Below, in pieces: positions 1 through 8,393 of a stretch of 64,000 nt of DNA. The DNA is from Paenibacillus sp. YYML68 (GTDB lineage: Bacteria > Bacillota > Bacilli > Paenibacillales > NBRC-103111), in the NCBI RefSeq assembly GCF_027923405.1, contig NZ_BQYI01000001.1, forward strand, positions 4,406,501 through 4,470,500. Reading direction: 5' to 3'. The first letter of the stretch is position 1. Each line of letters starts with the position of its first letter. A program made the position numbers and the translations under genes. The notes under the pieces were generated by a model. It saw only the letters and a list, made by a program, of their open reading frames with translations, had not been told where the DNA came from and searched no databases.

Positions 1-398
1 CGGGCTGTAGCGCACGAATCGTTACTTATTTCGAGCTGATGGCGCTCCTGCTCACGCTCGCGGCGGACTTAGCGCACGATTCGTTACTTATTTCGAGCCG
101 ATGGCGCTCCTGCTCACGCTCGCGGCGGGCTTTAGCGCACGATTCGTTACTTATTTCGAGCCGATGGCGCTCCTGCTCACGCTCGCGGCGGGCTTAGCGC
201 ACGATTCGTTACTTATTTCGAGCGGGCGATGCTCCTGCTCACGCTCGCGGCGGGCTGTAGCGCACGAATCGTTACTTATTTCGAGCTGATGGCGCTCCTG
301 CTCACGCTCGCGGCGGGCTTTAGCGCACGATTCGTTACTTATTTCGAGCTGATGGCGATCCTGCTCACGCTCGCGGCGGGCATCTCGCTCACGTTCAA
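1..398. repeat. Tandem repeat array, 62-63 bp period (left end cut by window)
   Basis: At least six copies of a unit containing AGCGCACGATTCGTTACTTA, a GAGC(T/C)GATGGCG segment and CTCACGCTCGCGGCGGGC. The GTTACTTATTTCGAG core starts at 21, 83, 146, 208, 271 and 334, so spacing alternates between 62 and 63 bp. Copies differ by single substitutions and 1-bp indels. Frames through it are open only because of the period; no ribosome-binding site or recognisable protein is present. The array enters the window already in progress. A second array at 29140-29872 has the same period and a related core. Confidence 0.9.
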
Positions 399-427
399 GC
401 CGTTACGATGCTTCTCATCGTAACGGC
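399..427. terminator. Perfect 12-bp hairpin closing the tandem array
   Basis: GCCGTTACGATG (399-410) and CATCGTAACGGC (416-427) are perfectly complementary around a 5-nt loop. It sits exactly where the tandem array ends. There is no T-tract on either side, so termination is a guess; it may simply be a structured boundary. Confidence 0.45.
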
Positions 428-430
428 CTC

Positions 431-672
431 CCTCGCGCTGGCCCTGCCGCGATCCCGCAGCCATCCACCCTAACGCCAAAGAGGCCGCCTCCGTACCGGT
501 TTGCCGGTTCAGGAGACAGCCTCGCAGGTGTGCGCCAGATTTTAACCTACTACTATTACGATTGAATGTCCTTCATGCCCGTATTAGCACCAGTATACGG
601 TATTCTAATCACGAATGCCCCAGCAGACCTCATCAGGCCGGCTGGGGCATGCTTCATAGACATAGACTAGGA
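431..672. other. Intergenic region, no gene seen
   Basis: About 240 bp between the tandem array and the 3' end of the GGDEF gene. No coding frame with a plausible start and ribosome-binding site was seen. The only structured element is the hairpin at 615-650. Confidence 0.5.
615..650 (-). terminator. Hairpin downstream of the GGDEF gene
   Basis: ATGCCCCAGC (615-624) pairs with GCTGGGGCAT (641-650), with a further CCT/AGG pairing inside. It lies just downstream of the stop codon of the minus-strand GGDEF gene. The T-tract is poor, so intrinsic termination is likely but not certain. Confidence 0.5.
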
Positions 673-2541
673 CTACTCCTCATGCGCATCATAATACCGG
701 TTACGGCCCATCCGCTTCGCCGCGTAGAGCGCATCATCGGCTGTATTGATCAGCAGCTGCAGGTCAGCCTTCTCCCGCTGCAGCTCCGACCAGCAGACGA
801 CCCCGCAGCTGATCGTCACGTAAGAGGAGGTTTCCGATCCAGCATGTGGAATGGAGAGCTCCTGAACTTGCGCAACGAGTCGCTCCGCAAGCTTCCTTGC
901 GCCCACCAGGCCGACGGGAGCCAGCACAGCGAACTCCTCTCCGCCGTAGCGAGCGGCCATGCCACCGTATGCCTCCGATTCCTTCTGGAGCGTCTGCGCA
1001 ACCTTCACAAGACAATCATCTCCGGCGTAGTGACCGTACGTGTCGTTGAATTTTTTGAAATGATCGATGTCCATCAGAAGCAAGCTGAAGTCATCGCCTG
1101 CCTGCAGCATCGCCTGCGCCATGCTATTGAAGTGTCTCCGGTTCGCTATACCTGTTAAGGCGTCGCACAGCGATTGCTTGAGCAGCGCTTCGTTCATTTC
1201 CTCCAGCTTCTGAGTTCGCTCCTGTACCATCTCCTCCAGCGAGCTGTTCACAATGAGCAGCTTCCGGGCGAGCACCTCGCTCGTTACAAGCGCCCGAGAG
1301 AAGCGGATGGCCAGAATGAACGATTGAAAAATAATGAACGCATACAGCCCATGTGTCACATAGAACTCAGTCTGGATGAACCCTCGCGACGTTAATATAT
1401 CGTTCACGACCGTTACGAAGAAGCAGACTGCCCCTAATGCAGACAATAGCGCCATTGCACGACGTCTTACGATTGCCATAACATAGATGTATACCGTATA
1501 GACGACAAGCGCCAGCATGAAGGCTTGAAAATAAATGAGGCAGTATGTCGAGAACCTAGGCGGCATCAGCAAGCAGATCAAGCCGTACAACGTGCACACC
1601 GAGGTGATCATTACTACAGCCCGCCTGTGAAGCTCCTTAGGAAACACACGATGTAAAAATAACGCGAAGCTGCATACACCGACAACCAGCGCGACATATT
1701 CGATACGCAAAGCAGCTTGCCAGCTTATAGCTGTGGTGAAGCTATAAATAACCTTCTCACCTGTAAATAAGCTCCGCACCCCAAGCGCTAAGCAAAAAGC
1801 ACCGAAATAAAGCGGCTCCGGCTCCACTCTTCGCAATACATAGAGGCCAACATGATAAAGCGCCATTATAATGAGTCCGCCCGCCAAAAACATCTCAACC
1901 GACGTCTGCGCCTTCGACGCCTTATAGATGACATCGGACTTGCCGAGCTTGATACTGCTCGTGATGCCGCCGTTACGCGATACTTGATTCGACGCATGCA
2001 TAACTAGCGTCAGCTTCTCGCTCTGCACATGGAAGTCCACAATGCGACTCTGACGACTCGGAAGCTCGGTCAGCCGATCACCGACAACGCCGTTGCGAAG
2101 CACCTCTTCTCCGTTCAACCATAAGGTATACGCAGAATAAACCGCAGGAATGTGCACCGCCCACACTTGTCCCTTGGCCTCGGTCGGAAGCAGAATGTCG
2201 AGCCGGTATGTAGCGCTCCCATAAGAGGGTAGCTTCTTTCTCTTCCCGTCATCGACGTAGGACGTCCAGCTACTTGGCACCTGAACCGACTCGTATGGCT
2301 CCTTATCGAACTCCTGAGGCGTCAGAAGCCGATTGTAAGAAAACTGCCATTCGCCGTCCAGCTTGTACATAGCTTCAGTGCCCGATCGTGACAAATCAAG
2401 CAAGCCGTTATGAGCAGTCGGCGGCTTCATATTACGGATGTACTCCTTGTCATTGGTGCAGCCTGCTGCAAGCACACAACTCAGCACAACCGCGACCAGC
2501 AGCCATATTCGATATGAGAGTACATGATGTACCTGCTTCAT
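673..2541 (-). CDS. 7TMR-DISM-type membrane diguanylate cyclase (GGDEF)
   Basis: 622 aa. Residues 1-28 form a lipoprotein-type signal ending in the lipobox LAAGC (Cys28). An extracellular jelly-roll-like sensor follows (the GEWQFSYNRLLTPQEF segment is typical of 7TMR-DISM sensors), then about seven hydrophobic segments (roughly 215-410), a short coiled coil and a GGDEF domain with RYGGEEF (533-537). GGEEF is a competent active-site motif, so synthesis of c-di-GMP from two GTP at the membrane is expected. The usual inhibitory RxxD I-site five residues upstream is absent (AYGG instead), so product inhibition may be missing. GAGGT lies 5 nt before the ATG. The HD-GYP gene lies 74 bp upstream on the same strand, so synthesis and breakdown of c-di-GMP are encoded side by side. 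The signal ligand is unknown. Confidence 0.88.
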   Translation of the reverse strand: MKQVHHVLSYRIWLLVAVVLSCVLAAGCTNDKEYIRNMKPPTAHNGLLDLSRSGTEAMYKLDGEWQFSYNRLLTPQEFDKEPYESVQVPSSWTSYVDDGKRKKLPSYGSATYRLDILLPTEAKGQVWAVHIPAVYSAYTLWLNGEEVLRNGVVGDRLTELPSRQSRIVDFHVQSEKLTLVMHASNQVSRNGGITSSIKLGKSDVIYKASKAQTSVEMFLAGGLIIMALYHVGLYVLRRVEPEPLYFGAFCLALGVRSLFTGEKVIYSFTTAISWQAALRIEYVALVVGVCSFALFLHRVFPKELHRRAVVMITSVCTLYGLICLLMPPRFSTYCLIYFQAFMLALVVYTVYIYVMAIVRRRAMALLSALGAVCFFVTVVNDILTSRGFIQTEFYVTHGLYAFIIFQSFILAIRFSRALVTSEVLARKLLIVNSSLEEMVQERTQKLEEMNEALLKQSLCDALTGIANRRHFNSMAQAMLQAGDDFSLLLMDIDHFKKFNDTYGHYAGDDCLVKVAQTLQKESEAYGGMAARYGGEEFAVLAPVGLVGARKLAERLVAQVQELSIPHAGSETSSYVTISCGVVCWSELQREKADLQLLINTADDALYAAKRMGRNRYYDAHEE

Positions 2542-2615
2542 GGTGACCTCGTTTCCGGTATACCTACGTTGCGGACTTCTGCCTTCCCGTCATCCCGCTC
2601 ATCGTTAGATACACA

Positions 2616-3668
2616 TTACATCGTAATATCGACAATGTCGAGGCTGCTCTGATGGGACAGGTCGATGAACTCTTCCTGCACCTGAACGAGTGGGCGGAAA
2701 TAATCGGTCGCATTGGTCATCACGATTTTACCTTGCCGACCGTCGTTCAGCACAACCTGCTTGCCAATGAAGTTCGGAATCATGTGCTTAATGAACGTGT
2801 GCGCCACAGTGGCGTCCAGCTCTCCGAATGAGCAGCGGTGAATTTCTTTCAGCACGACGAGGAGATCACGCTTCTTCTGGTATACTCTTGTCGTAATCAT
2901 CGCACTGTATATATCGGCAACAGCAACAATTTTCGCAAATGGATGAATATGGGCTGCCGTCTTACCCAGCGGGTAACCCTTACCATGCAATCGTTCGTGA
3001 TGCTGCAGCGCGGTGAGGGCGTACTCCTCCTGATCGTCCAGCTCCAGACTCTTCTTGATAATGTCGTAGCCGTACACCGTATGCCGCTTCATCTCCTCGA
3101 ACTCCTCGTCGGTGAGCTTCCCTGACTTGTTCAGAATGTCACTATTGACTCTCGATTTGCCAATGTCATGCAAATATCCGGCCTTCCCGACACGCAGCGC
3201 TTCATATTCGGGCATCCCCATCCACTTCGCTATAAAATAAGAAATCATTCCGACGTGCACACAATGGTAGTACGTATAGTCGTCCTTATTGTTGAGCAGC
3301 AGCAGCAGCGATACGATGTCCGTCTCATTCTTGAACGAACCGATGAACGGAACGAACCCTTCCTCTACATCGGCATCCGTAATTTGGCCGGCACTTCTGC
3401 ATTTCTCGAATATCGTTTTAATTGACTCCAGCGATCTCTCAAAAGTAACAAGCATGTGCCGCATATGCTCAGTCTTGTAGTAGGAGCTTGTTAGAGCTTC
3501 AGGCTTCCGCTCGATCATGACTTCATCGATCCGGTGCTTGTACAGCAAATCCAGCGCATCTTGATCTAATACCGTATTAGCAGCCAAGACCGGCACGCCA
3601 TAGCTATTGAACACATCTTGGGTCAGTCGATCCCCGAGCATTAGCTCATCCACTTGTACCTGCATCAT
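2616..3668 (-). CDS. HD-GYP domain protein, probable c-di-GMP phosphodiesterase
   Basis: 350 aa, soluble. An N-terminal region of about 110 residues is followed by an HD-GYP domain with H138, HDIGK (167-171), H196, HHERLHGKGYP (223-233) and a downstream D-IYSAM motif. These are the metal-binding and signature residues of HD-GYP phosphodiesterases, which hydrolyse c-di-GMP to pGpG or GMP. No receiver or membrane segment is seen, so the N-terminal region probably does the sensing. The start is two consecutive ATGs preceded by AAGGTG. It precedes the GGDEF gene on the same strand with a 74-bp gap, so the two are probably cotranscribed. Confidence 0.87.
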   Translation of the reverse strand: MMQVQVDELMLGDRLTQDVFNSYGVPVLAANTVLDQDALDLLYKHRIDEVMIERKPEALTSSYYKTEHMRHMLVTFERSLESIKTIFEKCRSAGQITDADVEEGFVPFIGSFKNETDIVSLLLLLNNKDDYTYYHCVHVGMISYFIAKWMGMPEYEALRVGKAGYLHDIGKSRVNSDILNKSGKLTDEEFEEMKRHTVYGYDIIKKSLELDDQEEYALTALQHHERLHGKGYPLGKTAAHIHPFAKIVAVADIYSAMITTRVYQKKRDLLVVLKEIHRCSFGELDATVAHTFIKHMIPNFIGKQVVLNDGRQGKIVMTNATDYFRPLVQVQEEFIDLSHQSSLDIVDITM

Positions 3669-4020
3669 GTCACCTTCATATCAGCATCAACTTTTTCATC
3701 ATTCTGCCGCTGCCTCAGCTGCAAGCAACCTCATATGAAGCGCCCTGAGCTTAAGCCTTGTCTGCGACGATATGCAGCATAGAGCTCCAGTACTTGGAGG
3801 TTCTCGATTGAAGTTATAATTCCTGCCTAGCATAGTAAGGGGTGATATATTCTTATTCGACATCATTCTTCATTCTCCTACAAGAAGGATCGAAATCTTG
3901 AATCGACCTCCTCCAATAGCAAGTGCTTGTCTGTATAGAAAAATACGACCTTAAGCCGCGAGGCCAAGGTCGTATTTTTTGGAGCTGCACAGATATACAG
4001 CTTGCATATAGAAATACCGT
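3669..4020. other. Intergenic region between HD-GYP and SDR genes
   Basis: About 350 bp. It holds the terminator at 3939-3979 for the SDR gene and presumably the promoter of the HD-GYP/GGDEF pair. No coding frame with a ribosome-binding site was recognised. Confidence 0.5.
3939..3979 (-). terminator. Rho-independent terminator of the SDR gene
   Basis: AAAAATACGACCTT (3939-3952) pairs with AAGGTCGTATTTTT (3966-3979) around a GC-rich loop. A- and T-runs flank both sides, so it can work in both directions. It lies about 40 bp past the SDR stop codon. Confidence 0.85.
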
Positions 4021-4752
4021 CTATTGCGGATTCGTCGTCCATATGCCTGCTGTCTTCACGAATACGCGCGGTGGCAGCTGCAGCGTAGCCATGATCAGGT
4101 CTGCCACGTCCTCCGGCTGCATCATCCGGTCCTCATCGCCGATCTTCAGTCCCGCCTTCACAGCCAGCTCCGTGTTGACCGTGCTCGGCGTAAGAGCCGT
4201 CACCCGAATGTTCGACTTGCGAACCTCCTGCATCAGCGCCTCCGTCATCCCCATAACTGCAAACTTCGAGGCGCAGTACGCTGAGCCGGTCGCGAAGCCT
4301 CTCTCTCCGGCCGTCGAAGCAATATTAATGATACTGCCGCTTTGCTGCTCCAGCATGGTCGGCAGTGCGGCGCGCGTTACATAGTAGGTCCCCATCACAT
4401 TCGTCTGAATAATCTGCTCCCACTCGGTCGGCTCCATCTCTGCGAGCGTTCCGAACTTAGCTATACCGGCATTGTTGATTAGAATCGATAAGGAGCCCAA
4501 CTGCTCCACAAGTGAGCGGACTGCCTTCTCCGCTTCGTCCTTCTTCGAGATATCCGCCGATGCGATGAACACCTTCGTTCCGAACTCGCTAGTCAGCTGC
4601 TCTCGAAGCGCCTCCAGATCCGCACTACTTCTGGCGATAAGTCCTAGATGCACGCCGCTCTCTGCCAGCTTCAGTGCAGCGGCCTTGCCGATTCCTTTGC
4701 CCCCACCGGTAATGATGGCTGTACCATTACGAAGCTCCATGTGATCCGTCAC
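4021..4752 (-). CDS. Short-chain dehydrogenase/reductase (classical SDR)
   Basis: 243 aa Rossmann-fold oxidoreductase. The cofactor motif TGGGKGIG lies at about 15-22, NNAG follows strand 4, and the catalytic Ser (NIAST) and YxxxK (SAYCASK) are in place. The segment LIARSSADL after strand 2 suggests NADP(H). The family includes FabG-like 3-oxoacyl reductases, but the substrate cannot be read from sequence. The annotated start is GTG with AAGGAGAA only 2 nt upstream; an in-frame ATG four codons later (4740) would have about 14 nt spacing. Neither spacing is ideal, so the start is uncertain by 4 residues. It has its own terminator and is separated by 59 bp from the upstream sugar kinase gene. 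Confidence 0.85.
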   Translation of the reverse strand: MTDHMELRNGTAIITGGGKGIGKAAALKLAESGVHLGLIARSSADLEALREQLTSEFGTKVFIASADISKKDEAEKAVRSLVEQLGSLSILINNAGIAKFGTLAEMEPTEWEQIIQTNVMGTYYVTRAALPTMLEQQSGSIINIASTAGERGFATGSAYCASKFAVMGMTEALMQEVRKSNIRVTALTPSTVNTELAVKAGLKIGDEDRMMQPEDVADLIMATLQLPPRVFVKTAGIWTTNPQ

Positions 4753-4811
4753 TTCTCCTTTATTCGATTCATATGGTAAATGCTTTCCACCGCATTATAG
4801 CAAAGCCGCGC

Positions 4812-5780
4812 TTATTCCTCCAACCAAGCTCGCACTTCCTCCCGCGTCGGCAGCGCCGGAATCGCACCCGGCCGTGTCGTCGTAATCGCCGCCGCGGCAT
4901 TCGCGAAGGCGAGCAGCTCAGCCGCACGCTCAGCCGTTATGCCCGCTCCCGAGGTGAAGCCCGCCTCCTCGGCCAGCTGCACGAGCAGCGCCCCGATGAA
5001 CGTATCGCCTGCGCCGGTCGTATCGACCGCCTGCACCCGAAGTCCGGGCTTCGTCACCTGAGCGCCCTCCCGCATGAACCACGTCGCCCCTTGCGCCCCG
5101 CGTGTGTACACGACGTGCTGTACATCACCGACGAAGAGGGACGCAATCGCCTGCTCCTCCTCCTCGATGCCAGTAATGAAGGCCAGCTCCTCGTCGCTGA
5201 TCTTCACCATATGGCTCTCGGGGATGAACTCCAGTATTGTCCGTCGGCACAGGTCAGGCTCGCTCCACAGTGGCAGCCGTACGTTCGGATCGAAACTGAC
5301 GAAGCCGCCCTTCGCCTTCACCGCCGCGATCGCCTTCCGGTGCGCATACTTAACCGGAGCCTCGATCAGATCGACCGAGCAGTAATGGAGAATGTCCCCG
5401 GGACCGAACCACTCAGGCTCAATCTCATTCTCATGGAGCAGCATATCTGCGCTCGGATTGCGATAGAAGGAGAAGTCGCGGTTGCCATCCTCCTTCAAGC
5501 TGACGAAGGCGAGCGCTGTATTCGCCTCCGTCGTGCGAAGAACGCGGCTCGTGTCTACCCCTGCTCCTGCCATCGTCTCGACGAGGAAGTCGCCGAACGC
5601 ATCGGCGCCGAGCTTGCCGATGAAGCTGCTCGTCCCGCCGAGCCGTGCTACGGCGCAGGCGACGTTGGCCGGCGCACCGCCGGCCGCCTTTTCGAAGCCG
5701 CTGACGGCTTGCAGCGGCACACCTTTTTGCACAGGAATGAAATCAATAAGCGCTTCCCCCATTGCGAACACGTTGACCAT
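4812..5780 (-). CDS. PfkB-family carbohydrate kinase, probable fructokinase
   Basis: 322 aa. The N-terminal GEALIDFIP and GGAPANVACAVARLG motifs and the C-terminal DTTGAGDTF signature (catalytic Asp259) place it in the ribokinase/PfkB family. The overall pattern (AFVSLKEDGNRDFSFYRNPSADMLL) is that of fructokinases of the ScrK/Frk group, which phosphorylate fructose with ATP to fructose 6-phosphate in the cytoplasm. 2-Keto-3-deoxygluconate kinases belong to the same family; that alternative is less likely from the motif pattern but cannot be excluded. The Shine-Dalgarno is weak (AGGGCGG). No sucrose transporter or hydrolase gene is adjacent. Confidence 0.82.
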   Translation of the reverse strand: MVNVFAMGEALIDFIPVQKGVPLQAVSGFEKAAGGAPANVACAVARLGGTSSFIGKLGADAFGDFLVETMAGAGVDTSRVLRTTEANTALAFVSLKEDGNRDFSFYRNPSADMLLHENEIEPEWFGPGDILHYCSVDLIEAPVKYAHRKAIAAVKAKGGFVSFDPNVRLPLWSEPDLCRRTILEFIPESHMVKISDEELAFITGIEEEEQAIASLFVGDVQHVVYTRGAQGATWFMREGAQVTKPGLRVQAVDTTGAGDTFIGALLVQLAEEAGFTSGAGITAERAAELLAFANAAAAITTTRPGAIPALPTREEVRAWLEE

Positions 5781-5920
5781 AGATCCATTACCGCCCTTCT
5801 ATGTGCTTAATCAGATCGTTTGCACGCGCGAGACCTAGCCTTACTATACTGGATGCTGAAGGTGAACACCACTGGCAGGCGGGCGAGGTTGAGGAGACCA
5901 GACTTTGTTAACCTGTCAGG

Positions 5921-6382
5921 CTATAGCGCCGAATATACAGGCACACATAATTCACAATAATCTTCGCGTAGCAGCTCACCCGTATACCTCTCCACAATCG
6001 GTTTATGCTCGATCTGATAGCCTAAGCGATACAGTTGCGGGATGATCTCAGCCCAAGCTCGTTCAATATCCTCAGCCGTATGCTTGATTCTAAAAACAGC
6101 GTATGCACCACCAGACAGCTCCCCTTCACGAACGTCATGCACATCCAGTTGAGTCTCCTCTGGTAAGACGATACATGCATCATACCTACACATCTCAGGA
6201 GGCGTGGTCCGAGGATCATCCTGCGGAATACCGAATAAGATCGCTGTGTCTGTAAGCAGCTCATTGTCCAGCGCCCAGCTCTTCAACCGTTCCATCGCTA
6301 GAGCGTTGGCAGGACCATATGGCCCTACCTGCCGTACATATGCAATGCAGTAATTCGGAATCACTTCTATCCTAATATCCAT
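5921..6382 (-). CDS. GyrI-like small-molecule-binding domain protein
   Basis: 153 aa consisting of a single GyrI/SbmC-like domain: an N-terminal strand IRIEVIPNYCIAYVRQVGPYG, DDPRTTPPEMCRYDACI, and a GGAYAVFRIKHTAEDIERAWAEII half. This fold serves as effector-binding domain of AraC/MerR regulators such as BmrR and as stand-alone proteins such as SbmC. There is no DNA-binding domain here. A role in binding or neutralising small hydrophobic compounds is inference from the family. GGAG lies 3 nt and AAAGGA 12 nt before the ATG. Confidence 0.8.
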   Translation of the reverse strand: MDIRIEVIPNYCIAYVRQVGPYGPANALAMERLKSWALDNELLTDTAILFGIPQDDPRTTPPEMCRYDACIVLPEETQLDVHDVREGELSGGAYAVFRIKHTAEDIERAWAEIIPQLYRLGYQIEHKPIVERYTGELLREDYCELCVPVYSAL

Positions 6383-6484
6383 TTCTCCACTTTCCTTTCC
6401 ATCAAAAGGATGTCTACACGCGGATCATAGCTTGATATAAAAAAAATCACAATATTTTTTTTAAAAATAACCATGATTTGTAAA

Positions 6485-6518
6485 AGAGATAAGCCACCCT
6501 CACGGGCGGCTTATCTCT
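6485..6518 (-). terminator. Terminator of the PepSY-TM gene
   Basis: AGAGATAAGCC (6485-6495) pairs with GGCTTATCTCT (6508-6518), and CCC/GGG pairing lies inside. On the minus strand the right-hand side runs into TTTT. It lies about 27 bp past the PepSY gene stop. Confidence 0.8.
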
Positions 6519-6544
6519 ATTGCATAAACGCTTCAAAACTTCCA

Positions 6545-8026
6545 CTACGCGCCCAAATAACGCTTCACCGCTCCAACTCTCTGAACAAGCAGCACATCAA
6601 TGAGCAGCGCAGCTAGGATCGACAGCCCGACGAGCGGGAAGAAGATACCGAACGCCGCAACGATCACAGCGGTTCCCTTGAGCACTCTGCCGCCGCGCTG
6701 CGCAGCAGGTGCGCCGAGCTTGCCAGCCGGTCTGCGTCTCCACCACATGACCGCGCCGGTCACCGAGGTCAGAATGAGACCGAGGCATAGCAGCAGACAG
6801 ATGATCTGGTTCGCCGTTCCGAAATATCGCCCCTCATGCAGAGCGATGCCGATGGATACCATTTTGCCCAAGATGCCGTAATCGGCAAATCGGAGGTCCG
6901 CCAGCACGTTCCCGCTGTACTGATCAATATGAAGCGTCGCGCCGTTCTCCGGCACGGACGCATTGACCGCAATCGTATACACGCCCAGCTCACCCTTCGG
7001 CAGCGTCACCGTATACGGCTCCTGGAAGCGCTGCTCCTCAGCGAGCTTGACGATGTCCTCGAGCGGAACGACCGGAGCGAGCGGCTTGCCTGTGCTGCCA
7101 GTGCTGGCGCCAGTTGCGCCGCCGTGCTCGCCATGATGGTCGCCGGCGCTCTTCGCCTGACCCGATGTAGGCGCATGTCCGTCATGCCCCGTATTGGTGC
7201 TGGCGGCCGCGCGATCCGAGGTCGGCACAGGCAGCTGCTCGGCTGCCCAAGGCACCTCGGCCACGTCCTTCGTCGGCATAGCCGACTGCGGCTTCATGAA
7301 TAACAGCGCCGGTGTCCCCGTGCCCGTCGCCGCAGAGAACTTGCTCAGCCCATCGCCCCATACGCCCGACCACGGCAAGCCCGTCATAATGAGCAGTGCC
7401 ACGCCTACGGCCATCCACATGGCGGGCACCGCATGCAGGTCGCGCCAGAAGATTCGCTTGCCTTGGTTAAGTCTTGGCAGCCAGACGCCCATCACCTTGT
7501 TGCCCGAGCGCGGCCACCACAGATAAAGACCCGTAACGAGCAGAATCATCCCCCAGCCTGCCGCCAGCTCAATGATTCGATTACCAGTCGTTCCCATCAT
7601 GATTGAGCCATGCAGCGTCTTCACCAGCTTCATGAACGTATGGTTGTCCGCCACTTCTCCGGTAACGGCGCCGCTATAAGGATTGACGAAGACGGTCACC
7701 GGCTCTCCTTGCCGCACGATGCCGACCACCGACGCCAGCTCCGGCTCAGCCCCCGGCTTGAACCTCGTCACGCTGGCATCCGGGTAATGCGTCTTGACCC
7801 GCGCCACCTGCTCGGACGCAGACAGCTTGTCCCCTGCTGCTTGTACATGCATATAATCCTTATACTGCCACGCTTCATATTGCGGCTTGAACAAGTAGAC
7901 CGCACCTGTCACCGCGAGAATAATTAAGATCGGCGCGAACAGCAGGCCCGCGTAGAAGTGCCACCTCCATACCATCCGGTACAGCTTCGGGGTTGGCTGC
8001 TCTTGATTGACATGACTCTGTTCCAT
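6545..8026 (-). CDS. PepSY-associated TM-helix membrane protein with His-rich loop
   Basis: 493 aa from the ATG at 8026, chosen because AGGAGG precedes it; an upstream TTG would add 64 unlikely residues. TM1 follows RMVWRWHFYAGLLFAPILIILAVTGAVYL, then an extracytoplasmic PepSY domain, further TM helices (LHGSIMMGTTGNRIIELAAGWGMILLVTGLYLWWPR and two more) and a second PepSY-like part. A His/Gly-rich stretch, GHDGHAPTSG and DHHGEHGG, lies in the outer loop. The family includes membrane proteins linked to iron, siderophore or copper handling. Metal binding here is inference from the His cluster. It is a single-gene unit with its own terminator, divergent from the chemoreceptor gene. Confidence 0.83.
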   Translation of the reverse strand: MEQSHVNQEQPTPKLYRMVWRWHFYAGLLFAPILIILAVTGAVYLFKPQYEAWQYKDYMHVQAAGDKLSASEQVARVKTHYPDASVTRFKPGAEPELASVVGIVRQGEPVTVFVNPYSGAVTGEVADNHTFMKLVKTLHGSIMMGTTGNRIIELAAGWGMILLVTGLYLWWPRSGNKVMGVWLPRLNQGKRIFWRDLHAVPAMWMAVGVALLIMTGLPWSGVWGDGLSKFSAATGTGTPALLFMKPQSAMPTKDVAEVPWAAEQLPVPTSDRAAASTNTGHDGHAPTSGQAKSAGDHHGEHGGATGASTGSTGKPLAPVVPLEDIVKLAEEQRFQEPYTVTLPKGELGVYTIAVNASVPENGATLHIDQYSGNVLADLRFADYGILGKMVSIGIALHEGRYFGTANQIICLLLCLGLILTSVTGAVMWWRRRPAGKLGAPAAQRGGRVLKGTAVIVAAFGIFFPLVGLSILAALLIDVLLVQRVGAVKRYLGA

Positions 8027-8393
8027 ATTCCTCACAATTCCTCCTAATAAGTCTACGTTAATGCTACCTGTTGTGCTGCTGAATCCAAGTATATGCGCCA
8101 CGTTCTCACTTGAATATGACTCACTCGGGCTAATCGGCAAGCGAGATTGTGTAGAATTCATGTCCATGAGAAAGACGATGGACGCTCCGCTTACAGACGG
8201 GGCGTTTTTATATTTCAAAACAAGTTTGTGTTCGCTATTTTTTCTTTACAAATAATTAAAAGATATGTATTCTGTGAAAAAGAGAGAAATTAGTCGTATT
8301 ATGTCGAATTATGTTCTTTGAAGTCTCTTTACCTCTAAGATAACGCTTTCAAAACACTCTTATTCGACAAACACTCTAAAAGGGGGGCTTACC
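8027..8393. other. Divergent intergenic region between PepSY-TM gene and chemoreceptor
   Basis: About 370 bp, AT-rich towards 8220-8320, expected to hold both promoters. It contains a tandem 10-bp direct repeat TCG(T/A)ATTATG at 8294-8303 and 8304-8313, and a cre-like sequence at 8338-8351. No further gene is supported. Confidence 0.5.
8338..8351. promoter_or_regulatory. cre-like site upstream of the chemoreceptor gene
   Basis: AGATAACGCTTTCA matches the CcpA consensus TGWNANCGNTNWCA at every position except the first base. It lies 43 bp before the chemoreceptor start codon. One mismatch, and a short degenerate motif, keep confidence low. Confidence 0.35.

Noticed and set aside
101..423. Two short open frames in the left tandem array
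   Set aside because: Repeat-driven frames without a Shine-Dalgarno or protein similarity.
8027..8218. 64-codon N-terminal extension of the PepSY-TM protein from a TTG
   Set aside because: No ribosome-binding site at the TTG, the extension has no similarity to the family, and a proper AGGAGG/ATG start exists at 8026.
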